A DNA stretch of 50,244 nt from Candidatus Chloroheliaceae bacterium (GCA_013390945.1 JACAUC010000011.1:1-50244); one strand, 5' to 3'; counted from the stretch's first letter, positions 16,949 to 26,126 are shown. The notes: a model not told the origin generated them from the letters alone. Numbers and translations: made by a program.

Positions 16949-17545
16949 ATGGTTGGTTCTGTTTCTAAAAAAATAACTATGAAAATTTTGGCGATGCTTA
17001 TGGCCTTGCTACTGTTAGCTGGGCTTTTGGTAGCTTGTGGTGAGACAAATGCAAACACCAGCGACTTGAGTTTTACCCTGCCACTCTATAGTGGTTTGAA
17101 TGAATTACCAGCCTTGGCAAGTGCGCCGAACTTTGTCAACAAAGTGTTGCCCTCGAATGATCCTAGCTTTACTGAACGTACCAAGTTTAGTGAGGGCTCT
17201 ATAAGGGTCTTCTCGACTAACAGTGCCTTGACCGAGGTAAAAAGTTTTTACGTTACGCAACTGGTAAACCTAGGCTGGAACAATCGCACCGTCACTTTGA
17301 TGGGTGCTGATACGTTGAGTACAGAGGGTTGGGTACTCGGTTTCGAGAAACTTGCTGGCAATAATACCAATCGCAGCCGGGGTCTCTTTATGGTTGGCCC
17401 TAACTCTAATGGCACAGATAATTTTCTGAAGACCTTTCGGGATAGTGGAGCCATACCCTCCGGTCAAAATTTGCTGGTAGTAATTGACGGGCTTTATAGT
17501 CCCAATGGTACACCTGCGGCCCCAACTGCCACGCCGCGCCCCTAA
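16949..17545 (+). CDS. Lipoprotein, unknown function
   Basis: An exported protein with a signal peptide and lipobox LLVACG; Cys33 counted from ATG 16949. ATG 16979 is an alternative start that leaves a shorter signal. After the anchor, about 165 residues of mixed sequence hold no recognised domain, and the end is a Pro/Ala/Thr-rich tail. The pattern of LPLYSGLNELP, then a segment with VKSFYVTQLVNLGW, resembles proteins that score small surface domains, but no family can be named. The C-terminal half of the coiled-coil protein downstream shares the general plan of a 'step per residue pair' domain, without clear similarity. Confidence 0.7.
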   Translation: MVGSVSKKITMKILAMLMALLLLAGLLVACGETNANTSDLSFTLPLYSGLNELPALASAPNFVNKVLPSNDPSFTERTKFSEGSIRVFSTNSALTEVKSFYVTQLVNLGWNNRTVTLMGADTLSTEGWVLGFEKLAGNNTNRSRGLFMVGPNSNGTDNFLKTFRDSGAIPSGQNLLVVIDGLYSPNGTPAAPTATPRP

Positions 17546-17735
17546 TGTAGATGTTATAGTCTGGGTACACTTCTAAGATAGACTAACTCTTATATTTGGG
17601 CGTTTGAGACCGTGTTGGTGACATTGTACCATTAGGTGCTGGCGGTATCTTGTTAAAAGCGTTCCCGTGTCGGTACTGGAACGTTAGCTCTTAGTACCGC
17701 GCTTGTACCTATTTATCTATCCAAGGAGTTCCTTC

Positions 17736-19532
17736 ATGGCAAATAATCCTAATCCATCTCCTAAAGTACCACAACCTAATAGCGATAGTGATTATGAAGA
17801 GGCTGGCGATTTTCTGGCTCAGTTTTTGTCAACAAATCCGCAGGCTCCTGTTGCACCACCTAAGCCTGCTCCTGCCCCTGAGCCACCTGCTGCCGTTAAG
17901 CCTGCTGTCCCTGAGCCACCTGCGGTCTTTGTTCCGCCACGTCCTCCTGAGCCACCTAAGTCTGCTGCTCCGCCGCCGCCTATGCCTGCCGCCCCACCGA
18001 ATGAGAGCAGTCTGCAAAGAAGCGTGACTCCAAAAGGGATTGCACCTGCGCCGCCGCCTATGCCTGCCGCCCCACCGAATGAGAGTGGTATCTCGTTGAC
18101 CGATTTGTTTCCTGATCTCTTCAATGCGGAAGGTGCTGTCTCTGCCAGCACTTCTACGCTACCAACAGCACCTTTTCCTTCTTCTCCTAACCTACCCTTG
18201 CCACCGTTGTCTGTCCCGGTTCCCGTAACCCCTCCAGCACCCTTACCAAGTCCCTTTGAGTTGCCCTCACTAAAATCTCCTGCTCCTGAACCACTGCCTC
18301 AGTCAAAGGAAGAGAAGAAGCAGACGAAAGAGATCGCACTAGAAGAGAAGAAGCGGACGAAAGAGACCGCACTAGAAGAGAAGAAGCGGACGAAAGAGCT
18401 TGAGCTTGCCCAAAAGGAGCAGGCGAAAAAGGCGGAGCTTGCTCAAAAGGAGCAGGCGAAAAAGACGGAGCTTGCCCAAAAGGAGCAGGCGAAAAAGACG
18501 GAGCTTGCCCAAAAGGAACAGGCCAAGCTGGTTAAAATTCAGCAGAAAGCCCTAGCAGATCAAGAGAAACAGCAACAGAAAGATTTGGCCGAGCAGGAGA
18601 AGCAGGCTAAAATTCAGCAGAAAGAAGCGGAAAAAGAGGCCCGTCTTCGAGAAAAAGAAGCGCGAGAACGCGCCAAGCCCACGGAAGAACAGAAAGCGCA
18701 AGCCCGACAAGAGCAGCTAGAGCAGAAGGAGCGGGAGAAAGAACTCAAAGCTCAGCAAAAGGAAGTGGAAAAAGAAGAGCGGTTGCAACGCAAGGAAGTG
18801 GAAAAAGAAGAGCGGCTGCAACGCAAAGAAACGGAGAGCTTAGATAAACTAGAGCGCAAGGAGAAAGAGCAGTTAGCTCAACTTGGTCTGCTTGCAGTGG
18901 ATGGTCAGAAGCTTACCGAAGAGCAGGAGGCCAAGATCGAAGCCCTGCGAAATCTGCCGCAAAGTGGCGGCAGTACGGCGATTTTTGTGGCAATTGCTCT
19001 AGCTCTCCTCTTGGTTGCGGGTGGTTTGGTGTTGGCTTTCTTTATTATTCCACAGGAAGTTAGTTTAGGTGACTTGAAGGCACCCGAGAAATCTATACGT
19101 TACGATTTCAACTCAGATGCGTTAGACACTATTAAGAAAAACTTTATCAAAGCTAGTGGGTACGATACCAAAATGGCTAAGCGCGTTAACCTTGACATGC
19201 TGACGGCCACAAACCCCGATTCACCCGACAATATTTACAAGTACTTTAACGATAGTATGAAGGAGAAGGGCTATAATACTTCCCAACCCCTTGCCGCGAC
19301 TACGGCTTCTTCACTTACCCCTCCGGGTGTTGGTTCAGTCAAAAAATCGGTCTTCTGGGCTAAGAAGGAGAGTAAGCCGATAGATCCGTTGCCTATTTTA
19401 ATACTTGTCCAGTTAGATGGAAATTCTAAGTCGGTAGAATCCATTAATAAGCAGGTTCAGATTATTAATAGTCCGGTGGGTGCGGCAGGTACTTTGCTTA
19501 TATTGGCTCGTCTCGAATTACCACAAATTTAA
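17736..19532 (+). CDS. Proline-rich, coiled-coil membrane protein
   Basis: A 598-residue protein in four parts: a Pro/Ala-rich N-terminus (about residues 25-190, with the segment PPPMPAAPPNES twice), a Lys/Glu/Gln-rich coiled coil (about 195-415), one membrane segment (about 417-442) and a C-terminal domain of about 150 residues outside the cytoplasm. The coiled coil contains 11-residue units (EEKKRTKE type and ELAQKEQAKK type) that repeat at the DNA level from 18331 to 18526. The plan recalls TolA-like or other envelope-spanning proteins but no homology is claimed. Start ATG with AAGGAG 7 bases upstream; the frame is open a little further upstream. The histidine kinase gene follows after 56 bases. 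Confidence 0.75.
   Translation: MANNPNPSPKVPQPNSDSDYEEAGDFLAQFLSTNPQAPVAPPKPAPAPEPPAAVKPAVPEPPAVFVPPRPPEPPKSAAPPPPMPAAPPNESSLQRSVTPKGIAPAPPPMPAAPPNESGISLTDLFPDLFNAEGAVSASTSTLPTAPFPSSPNLPLPPLSVPVPVTPPAPLPSPFELPSLKSPAPEPLPQSKEEKKQTKEIALEEKKRTKETALEEKKRTKELELAQKEQAKKAELAQKEQAKKTELAQKEQAKKTELAQKEQAKLVKIQQKALADQEKQQQKDLAEQEKQAKIQQKEAEKEARLREKEARERAKPTEEQKAQARQEQLEQKEREKELKAQQKEVEKEERLQRKEVEKEERLQRKETESLDKLERKEKEQLAQLGLLAVDGQKLTEEQEAKIEALRNLPQSGGSTAIFVAIALALLLVAGGLVLAFFIIPQEVSLGDLKAPEKSIRYDFNSDALDTIKKNFIKASGYDTKMAKRVNLDMLTATNPDSPDNIYKYFNDSMKEKGYNTSQPLAATTASSLTPPGVGSVKKSVFWAKKESKPIDPLPILILVQLDGNSKSVESINKQVQIINSPVGAAGTLLILARLELPQI
18331..18526 (+). repeat. 33-base tandem repeats in the coiled-coil gene
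   Basis: Two 33-base units encoding EEKKRTKE-type repeats are followed from 18402 by three full and one partial 33-base units encoding ELAQKEQAKK-type repeats. Units are near-identical at the DNA level, so copy number could change by slippage without a frame shift. Confidence 0.75.
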
Positions 19533-19588
19533 ATTGGCTTGGTGGCTAAGAAAGGTTCTTGATCTGAACATCCGAGGTTAAGATAGTA

Positions 19589-20977
19589 GTGGTTACATTT
19601 TCGGGTAAAACTCACCGTCGGTTTCGTTTAAATCAGCGTAGCACGATTAAACTTCGAGCGTTACAGCACTATGCTCAGAACTGGACAGTTCAAATGGCGG
19701 CTTCGTCCGCTACTCTTCCTTCAGCACCCGATTCCTTTACCAAGCCGGAGTTGTTACCAGCATTAGATCAGCAAGACGAGATTGGCGATTTAGCCCGCTG
19801 TTTTGAGCAACTATTAAAAATGTTGGTGAGCAGCCGGGATGAGGTGGCTCACTTGTATGAGGAGAGCCGTAAGCAAAGTGCCTTTCTTACCGCCACCTTT
19901 CAGAGTATCACCGACGGGATCATCATTTATGATAATCAAGGTAATATGGTGCAAAGCAATGCTGCCAGTGAGCAACTTTTGAGTCGCACTCTTACGCCCG
20001 GTCTTTCTATACAGGAACGTATGCAGCTTAATCCTCTCTCTACGCTTGATGGTAAGTCGGTGGCTTGGGAAGACCGACCTTCACAGCGTTCTTTAAGGGA
20101 GAGTTTTAGTAATTATGAATTGAGCTTGGCCTCTTCCAAAGGTTTGCCCAATCTAATTCTCAACTACAGTGGTGGCCCTATCCTCGACGATCAGGGTCAG
20201 CAGTGGGGCGGTGTTATAATTTTGCGCGATGTTACGCCCTTGAAGGAGACCGAGGCTCGTCTTATTGCTCAGCGAGCGGAAGTTATGGCCCTTAAAGAGT
20301 CGAACGAGGTTAAAAATCATTTTATTTCAGTGGCCTCGCACCAATTACGCACTCCCCTGACCGGGGTGATGGGCTTTGCCGAACTACTGACCATGCGCCA
20401 ATTGTCACCTGAGATTGTTCAGGAATATGCCCAAGATATACTCTCCTCTGCCGAGCGTATGAACACCCTCTTAAACGAGATGTTAAATTTGCAACGTCTG
20501 GAGGCTGGTAAGGTGGAATTTCGCTTTGAAACGGTTGACTTAGGCGAAGTAGTTTCTAACTTACTGACTTCTGCTGAGTTTCAGCCTTGTCAGAATATTG
20601 AGTTAGTGGTAACACCTTTGCTACCTCGGGCTAGGGTAGATAAACGCCAGCTAAATCAAGCTCTGGCAAATTTGTTGAACAATGCGCTCAACTATTCTTT
20701 ACCAGATAGTCCGGTGGTGATTCGTCTCACCTCTGCTGGGGAGGGGCTTTTAGTAGCGATCCAAGATTGGGGCCGGGGGATTCCGCTCAATAACCAGCCC
20801 CATATTTTTGAGCGTTTCTATCGAGGTGAAGCGGCCCGCACTAGCCAAACGCCCGGCACTGGCTTGGGACTGGCTATTACACAAGAAATTATTAAAACAC
20901 ACGGCGGCAAAATCTGGTTTCAAAGTGTGGAGGGGCGTGGCAGTACCTTTTTCTTCACCTTACCAAAATGGCTCTAA
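19589..20977 (+). CDS. Sensor histidine kinase (HAMP-like, PAS, HisKA, HATPase)
   Basis: A 462-residue kinase of a two-component system. Near the N-terminus a HAMP-like segment ends in DEIGDLARCFEQL (about residues 62-75). A PAS-like domain follows at about 100-215 (FQSITDGIIIYDNQGNMVQSN), then the HisKA box SVASHQLRTPLTGVMGF with phospho-acceptor His251, and the ATPase domain with N box LANLLNNALNYS, DWGRGIP and GTGLGLAI. No membrane segment precedes the HAMP-like part, so it appears to be a soluble kinase or one that lost its sensor. GTG start with a weak ribosome-binding site. No response regulator is adjacent; the neighbouring coiled-coil membrane protein is a possible sensor partner. Confidence 0.9.
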   Translation: MVTFSGKTHRRFRLNQRSTIKLRALQHYAQNWTVQMAASSATLPSAPDSFTKPELLPALDQQDEIGDLARCFEQLLKMLVSSRDEVAHLYEESRKQSAFLTATFQSITDGIIIYDNQGNMVQSNAASEQLLSRTLTPGLSIQERMQLNPLSTLDGKSVAWEDRPSQRSLRESFSNYELSLASSKGLPNLILNYSGGPILDDQGQQWGGVIILRDVTPLKETEARLIAQRAEVMALKESNEVKNHFISVASHQLRTPLTGVMGFAELLTMRQLSPEIVQEYAQDILSSAERMNTLLNEMLNLQRLEAGKVEFRFETVDLGEVVSNLLTSAEFQPCQNIELVVTPLLPRARVDKRQLNQALANLLNNALNYSLPDSPVVIRLTSAGEGLLVAIQDWGRGIPLNNQPHIFERFYRGEAARTSQTPGTGLGLAITQEIIKTHGGKIWFQSVEGRGSTFFFTLPKWL

Positions 20978-21077
20978 TTCTTATAGTATTTGATCCAGCC
21001 ACTTGCTCCACGCTGAGCGATAGCTGATTTTGTTTACTATTACCACACCCACGCTGGAAAAATAAGTTTTCCCCCAG

Positions 21078-21193
21078 TTTCCCACAACTTGTCCACAAAA
21101 ATAAGAATCTTATCAGCACTCTTTTCCACCACTATCCCCATGCTTCCCACAATCTGTGGATAAACCGCCTATTTTCGTGTGGTCTGTGGTAAA
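21078..21193. other. Cluster of DnaA-box-like sites
   Basis: One exact DnaA box in reverse (TGTGGATAA, 21155-21163), one with a single mismatch (TTGTCCACA, 21089-21097), and others with two mismatches (TTTCCCACA 21078-21086, TTTTCCACC 21122-21130, TGTGGTAAA 21185-21193) lie within 116 bases between two convergent genes. Such a density is unlikely by chance and is typical of oriC or of DnaA-titrating sites. No dnaA gene is in the window. Confidence 0.5.
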
Positions 21194-21197
21194 TCGG

Positions 21198-22391
21198 CTA
21201 GTGGCTGGCGACGAGTTGCACTCCGGCATATTTATGGACAAAGCGTTCGATTCGTATCATTGCCTCTTCGATTTTGGGTAAAGAAGCCGCATAACAAGCC
21301 CGGATGTGGCCTGCACCACTAGAACCAAACGAACTACCCGGCACTACCGCCACTTTTTCCTCTAACAAAAGTTTTTCGCACACCTCGTCCTCGGTCAGGC
21401 CCGTAGCAAGAAGCGGGGCAATCGAGGGGAAAGCATAGAAGGCTCCCTTTGGTTCAAAGCAGGGTAGGCCAATCTCATTAAAAGCCTTGACGATAAACAA
21501 CCGTCTTCGGTTATACTCGGCTACCATCGTTTGAACTGATTCTTCCCCATGTTTGAGGGCGGTGATAGCGGCTACCTGTCCGGCAGTAGGGGCGGACATA
21601 ATGGCATACTGATGAATACGAGTGCTGGCCTCCATAATATCAGGGTTGGCACAGATATAACCGATGCGCCAGCCAGTCATCGCATAGGCTTTGGAAAAGC
21701 CCCCCAGCGTTACGGCGCGGTCTCTCATACCGGGCAACGAGGCAAAGCAGACATGCTCCACACCGTAGACCAGTCGGTCATAAATCTCATCGCTATAGAC
21801 CAGCAGGTCATATTTTTCCACCAGTGCGGCAATCTCAACCATCCGTTCGCGGGTGAGGACGGCCCCGGTAGGGTTATTGGGATAGCCCAGCATTATAGCT
21901 TTGGTACGTGGCGTGATGGCGGCTTCTAGGGCTGCCACGGTCGGTTGAAATTGTTCGGCTACGGTGGTTGGTATATAGACCGGGGTGGCCCCAGCAAAAA
22001 TTACCGCAGGCGCATATGCCACAAACGACGGTTCTGGGATAAGGACTTCATCTCCGGTTTCGAGGGTGGCTAGGCAGACCGACTCGAGTGCCTCACTAGC
22101 CCCGACCGTAATCAATATTTCGTGCGCGGGATCATATTTAACGTGGTAAAGTCGGTTCAGATGTGCGGCCAACTCTTCGCGCAATTCCATAATACCGCTA
22201 TTGCTAGTGTAGCGGGTCATTCCACTGGCAATAGAATCAATCGCGGCTTGGCGGATATTGTCCGGCGTGACGAAATCAGGCTCGCCTACCCCCAGTGAGA
22301 TCACATCCTTCATCGTGGCGATAATATCAAAGAACTTCCTAATGCCCGAGGGCGGTATTAAACTCATCCGCCCTGACACAAAGTTTCGCAT
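21198..22391 (-). CDS. Class I/II aminotransferase
   Basis: A PLP fold-type I aminotransferase of 397 residues: SLGVGEPDF at about 32-40, YPNNPTG at 170-176, SDEIYD, and the PLP lysine Lys234 in GGFSKAYAMTGWRIGY. The C-terminal Arg (GHIRACYA) binds the substrate carboxylate in this family. The sequence is close to the aspartate/aromatic/alanine aminotransferase subgroup of Bacillus PatA or archaeal AspAT type; substrate cannot be fixed from sequence alone. Start ATG with AGGGGG about 6 bases upstream. It stands alone, divergent from the HTH gene and ending just before the DnaA-box cluster. Confidence 0.9.
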   Translation of the reverse strand: MRNFVSGRMSLIPPSGIRKFFDIIATMKDVISLGVGEPDFVTPDNIRQAAIDSIASGMTRYTSNSGIMELREELAAHLNRLYHVKYDPAHEILITVGASEALESVCLATLETGDEVLIPEPSFVAYAPAVIFAGATPVYIPTTVAEQFQPTVAALEAAITPRTKAIMLGYPNNPTGAVLTRERMVEIAALVEKYDLLVYSDEIYDRLVYGVEHVCFASLPGMRDRAVTLGGFSKAYAMTGWRIGYICANPDIMEASTRIHQYAIMSAPTAGQVAAITALKHGEESVQTMVAEYNRRRLFIVKAFNEIGLPCFEPKGAFYAFPSIAPLLATGLTEDEVCEKLLLEEKVAVVPGSSFGSSGAGHIRACYAASLPKIEEAMIRIERFVHKYAGVQLVASH

Positions 22392-23062
22392 ACATTCCCC
22401 CTAATAGCTATAACTATCAACCAGAGCCTAATCTTGAAAGGTATTCCTCTGTCCTCTGGTTGCTATGGTTTACGTTGGTTACTAACCCTGAAACTGATCA
22501 CTGAAGGCTAATAACGAATGACTCCCCGGTCATCTGCCCTTTGCACGGATAGGTTAGTGTTGGTATGGTAAAATTTGCTTGTAATCGCATTTATTATACT
22601 ATAGCCATTGGCACTACGCATGGTGAAAGCTTGGACGTTAGGGAAGGATGTAGAGGGTTGGTGTGTAATAGTCTATTAATAAAAAAGGTCAGCCTTAAAG
22701 CGTTTCTTAATGTTAGTTGTAAGGTTCACTTATTAAAATAGAGGTGTTGGGAGGAATCAGCCGTGCGAAAAGCTTACATTCTATCCAACTTGGGTAGGAG
22801 GTTACTTTTAGCTTAGTAATTAGTACCATCTACCGAATTTTGGTTCATTCTTCAATTGACAGAACTTGGTAAAAGATTATAATTGATTCAAAGAAATGGG
22901 GCCAATTTACGTTACTTTCTACTCACCTCAATATCTAGGTTCCATTTTTTTAACTAACCGAAAATTTAACCTTTCTTTGCGGGATCAGGCTGATCTGAGC
23001 AAGGGGTAAGTTGGTGGCAGCGTCGGTGACGATTGACCGACGACCAAGCAAGGGAGGAATAA
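22392..23062. promoter_or_regulatory. Long divergent intergenic region with promoter 22856-22883
   Basis: Between the aminotransferase and the HTH gene there are 671 A/T-rich bases. On the plus strand TTGACA (22856-22861) and TATAAT (22878-22883) are 16 bases apart, giving a leader of about 170 bases before the HTH gene. In that leader GTCGGT / ACCGAC can form a small hairpin near 23027. A 17-codon frame begins at GTG 22763 behind a GGGAGG site, but has no other support. TATAAT in reverse at 22598-22593 may be part of the aminotransferase promoter. No known RNA family was recognised. Confidence 0.65.
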
Positions 23063-23404
23063 ATGGCAACCGAAAGGCCGTTGGAGCAGGTTAGTAACAC
23101 TGAGGTATCCAATGGTACGAACGGCCGGGGATACCCGAACCGGTCTGCTTTCGACCCGGCCCTAACGGTGGAGGAAGTAGCTGAAAGGCTGAAAATTTCT
23201 CCCGCAACGGTATATGCCTTGCTACGGGCAGGGGCGTTAACTAGCTATAAGGTGGGGCGTTCGTGGCGGATAGATGAACTTGACTTAGTAAAATATATTG
23301 AGCGGCAGAAAGCTCGTCACGGTGCGGAGTTACACGGTGTGGCAATTGCAGAAAGTAGCAATAATCGCCGCACTGGTAGTGGTGAAGCTTCCCAACCTGA
23401 ATAA
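23063..23404 (+). CDS. Excisionase-family helix-turn-helix protein
   Basis: A 113-residue DNA-binding protein with the MerR-like/excisionase HTH at about residues 35-85: ALTVEEVAERLKISPATVYALLRAGALTSYKVGRSWRI. This fold is common in phage excisionases and also in chromosomal regulators. The flanks are low-complexity and probably unstructured. Start ATG with GGGAGG 5 bases upstream. It heads the plus-strand signalling block, 115 bases before the anti-sigma factor gene, and no integrase is near, so a regulatory role is more likely than excision. Confidence 0.85.
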   Translation: MATERPLEQVSNTEVSNGTNGRGYPNRSAFDPALTVEEVAERLKISPATVYALLRAGALTSYKVGRSWRIDELDLVKYIERQKARHGAELHGVAIAESSNNRRTGSGEASQPE

Positions 23405-23519
23405 GGGGGTCGCACCGCTGTTAACGCAATATCCAGCCTCTTTTGGCTGGGTGGATCAAGATAGAAGTATTACAAGGGGCGTTTCCTAATCCTAGCTAGT
23501 CTAGGAGTTTCCGCGCCAA

Positions 23520-24056
23520 ATGAGAGGTGAAAGGCGGCAAAGCAAGATGGCAAAAAAACAAGCACCCGAATTTAATGATATTGAAATCAATATACCCAGC
23601 GACTTGGTTTTTGAACGGGTGGTGCGCGAAAGCGCCGTAGTCGTAGCCAAGCATCTCGGTTTTTCTGAGGAGCGTGTAGCGGATCTACAACTAGCCGTGA
23701 GTGAGGCCGTTACCAACGCGATAGAACATGGCAACAATTGTGATGTGAGTATCAAGGTTGGGGTTAAATTCTTTATTAGTAGCGATCAGTTGGCTGTTCA
23801 AGTGACCGACAAAGGTAAATGGGATGCTAGTTCGACGGCTCTCAATGATGTGCCTTTGGAACTAGATATGGAAGATCGCTTAGAACAAGACCTGACTCGT
23901 GGGATGGGAATGTTTTTAATTCAGAAGCTGGTAGATAATGTAGAATTACGTAGCAATGAAGAGGGTACCGAGTTTACCATGTGGTTCAACATTGAACGCG
24001 GCCCTAATAATATCAGCAACCTGAATATCGCGATGAAAGGGCCGGACTTCTTGTAA
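23520..24056 (+). CDS. Anti-sigma factor serine kinase (RsbW-like)
   Basis: A 178-residue HATPase_c protein of the RsbW/SpoIIAB type, which binds a sigma factor and phosphorylates its STAS antagonist. The N box is SEAVTNAIEHGN at about residues 60-71, and a G2-like box RGMGMFLIQKLVD at about 128-140. The G1 box reads VTDKGKW where a second Gly is usual, a deviation from Bacillus RsbW. ATG at 23547 (MAKKQ) is an alternative start; neither has a strong ribosome-binding site. STAS and SpoIIE-phosphatase genes follow, forming a partner-switching set. No sigma factor gene is adjacent, so the target is unknown. Confidence 0.9.
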   Translation: MRGERRQSKMAKKQAPEFNDIEINIPSDLVFERVVRESAVVVAKHLGFSEERVADLQLAVSEAVTNAIEHGNNCDVSIKVGVKFFISSDQLAVQVTDKGKWDASSTALNDVPLELDMEDRLEQDLTRGMGMFLIQKLVDNVELRSNEEGTEFTMWFNIERGPNNISNLNIAMKGPDFL

Positions 24057-24185
24057 GTTAGCGTCGCCCAATCGTCGGTACAAATTTTTAAGTCTATTTT
24101 AAATGCAATAGAAGCTTGCCGGTAGTAGTAAGTATGCCTTTAGGGGTTTTCCTTAAAAGGGGTTGAAGGAAGGACTAACGAAATC

Positions 24186-24512
24186 ATGGCCCTCAAGATT
24201 GACCAGGGTAACGACGTTACCATAATCCATATTCAGAATGATAGCGTTGATGCGGTCTCGGCACGTGAAATAGCCGGAGTCAGCGATCAGATGCAAGGTA
24301 ATACTATCTTGGATTTTGGCTCGGTCTTATTTATTAATTCGGCGGGCATTTCAGCTTTATTGAAGCTGGTGATTGAAGCCCGCAAACGAGGTCGAAAACT
24401 CTATGCGGTTAATGTTACGGCCCATCATCGCAAAGTTTTTGAAATGGTAGATATGTTACGCTACATGCCTATTGCTAAAATGGAAGATTTGCTTCCACTA
24501 ATTAAAGCGTAA
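24186..24512 (+). CDS. STAS-domain anti-sigma factor antagonist (RsbV-like)
   Basis: A 108-residue stand-alone STAS domain. Family members bind and release an anti-sigma kinase depending on their phosphorylation. The phospho-acceptor is Ser52 in the motif FINSAGISALLKL, where the usual DSSG reads NSAG. Length and fold elements (VTIIHI, ILDFGSVLF, GRKLYAVNV, VFEMVDM) are normal. It lies 130 bases after the RsbW-like gene and 177 before the phosphatase gene, all on one strand, as expected for a kinase-antagonist-phosphatase set. Confidence 0.93.
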   Translation: MALKIDQGNDVTIIHIQNDSVDAVSAREIAGVSDQMQGNTILDFGSVLFINSAGISALLKLVIEARKRGRKLYAVNVTAHHRKVFEMVDMLRYMPIAKMEDLLPLIKA

Positions 24513-24689
24513 ACTAGTCTACAACCAGTTTATGCAAACCTCCAGCCGGGTTAATGTGGCCTTATTTTGATCTAAATCAAAAGGATGCCGCTTGAAGTTA
24601 GTCTTGGATAAGAAGTGCCTGGGATCTTAGGAGTTTTTGGTGATAACTAGCGTTATGACCAGAACTAGATCGAAGCAGAGGACAGAGCA

Positions 24690-26126
24690 ATGCTCGTAAT
24701 CGGGCAAACAAAAGAAGAAAAAAAAGCAGCAAAAAAACTAAGAAGAGAGTATCATCTCTACCAATTTGGTATTGGGTTGGTTTTGCTGATTACTTTGTTG
24801 ACCACCCTGATTGCCTCTTGGTCAGGTCAGGTCAGTGGTTGGGGTATCTGGCTTCAGGCGGCGGTAGCGACCGTAGTTTTTACCTTTGTGATTGGGGCAG
24901 ATCGGTTGCACCTAGGTACCCGCACTTGGATGGTGGGCGCAGGTATAACGGCGGCCCTGATCTTTGTCACCTCAATTTTTATCGGCGTGTTCTTTAATGT
25001 CTTGATCGCGCCTTTGATTGTTGGGGCAGGCTTGCGTAATAATATTCCAAACATTATTGTAAAATTAACCCTAACTAATATTATCTTGATCTTGTTGGAA
25101 CAACTTGGGTTTCTCTTCTTGAACTGGAAGGGCTTAGATGCGGGGCCATCCCAAAGTGGAGTTTCAGCTATTATTGCGATTAGTACGATTGGCCTTTCAG
25201 TAACTACCTTTGTGCGGAATTATCGCCATAAGTTAGAAGTCTTGGAACAGGAGCAGGCTACTAATGCGAGTGAGATGTTGGTGGCCCACGAAATTCAGAC
25301 CAGCCTGATGGCTCCTAGTGAAATTGAGACGGGCAATTGGAGTATGGCCGCTCGTTCTATTCCGGCTAAAGATGTAGGCGGTGATTTTTACGAATATATA
25401 CCCTACCTTGATCGGGGGATTGGGGGAATTGCCATTGGCGATGTGGCGGGTAAAGGTATTCCAGCGGCCCTCCAAATGGCCGTAGTACGTACCCTCTTCC
25501 GCGTGGAAGCGCGGCGGCGCATCTTTCCCGGCGTTACTTTAAACTCGGTTAATGTGGCTTTGCAAGCCGAGCGCAGTTTCGGAATGGTGACTATGCTCTA
25601 CGCTTTCGTTGATCCGGTCAACTCCAATCTTCATGTAGCAAATGCGGGACATAATTACCCGGTCATTCTTAACGGTAGTTTCGAGGAGGTGAAATTACCG
25701 GGGTTGCCGCTAGGTATTGATGATGCCACCGAATATGAAGAAAAAGTGATTAAGATCAAACCGGGAACAAGTATTGTCTTTTATACTGATGGTGTAGTGG
25801 AAGCGATGAGTAGCGAAGGTGAGATGTATGGCTTCGAACGGATGAGGGTGGCAGTTTTGGAACACCAGCACCTTGAGCCACGTCTGATGGTGGATAAACT
25901 GATGGCCGATGTTGCCGACTTTACCGGGGGAGCGGCACAAAGCGATGATATTACTATTGTTGTGCTACAACATCACCTTCATCCAGTAGGCGAAAATTTT
26001 GCGGATGAGCCGGAGCAAAGTCAAGGCCAGGAAATCGAGTTGGATGAGACTGCCGTAGCTACAGTAGGTAGTACGGTGGGAACGACGGGCGAAGACGAAG
26101 AGACCGATGGTTTAAATTGGATTTAA
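24690..26126 (+). CDS. Membrane SpoIIE-type PP2C phosphatase (RsbU-like)
   Basis: A 478-residue protein with about five membrane segments (residues 25-175), a short coiled linker (HKLEVLEQEQATNASEML), then a PP2C/SpoIIE phosphatase domain (about 195-435). Metal-binding motifs are intact: DVGGD at 228-232, GDVAGKGIPAAL with Asp251, NAGHN, YTDGVVEA and DDITIVVL. Such phosphatases dephosphorylate STAS antagonists and so release sigma factors. The start of the linker resembles the RsbU-type helix that precedes the domain. The membrane part has no recognised sensor domain. It is the probable input unit of the partner-switching set. Confidence 0.92.
   Translation: MLVIGQTKEEKKAAKKLRREYHLYQFGIGLVLLITLLTTLIASWSGQVSGWGIWLQAAVATVVFTFVIGADRLHLGTRTWMVGAGITAALIFVTSIFIGVFFNVLIAPLIVGAGLRNNIPNIIVKLTLTNIILILLEQLGFLFLNWKGLDAGPSQSGVSAIIAISTIGLSVTTFVRNYRHKLEVLEQEQATNASEMLVAHEIQTSLMAPSEIETGNWSMAARSIPAKDVGGDFYEYIPYLDRGIGGIAIGDVAGKGIPAALQMAVVRTLFRVEARRRIFPGVTLNSVNVALQAERSFGMVTMLYAFVDPVNSNLHVANAGHNYPVILNGSFEEVKLPGLPLGIDDATEYEEKVIKIKPGTSIVFYTDGVVEAMSSEGEMYGFERMRVAVLEHQHLEPRLMVDKLMADVADFTGGAAQSDDITIVVLQHHLHPVGENFADEPEQSQGQEIELDETAVATVGSTVGTTGEDEETDGLNWI

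Noticed and set aside
22763..22816. 17-codon frame with a GGGAGG site in the long intergenic region
   Set aside because: It is short, lies upstream of the main promoter found, and has no other support.
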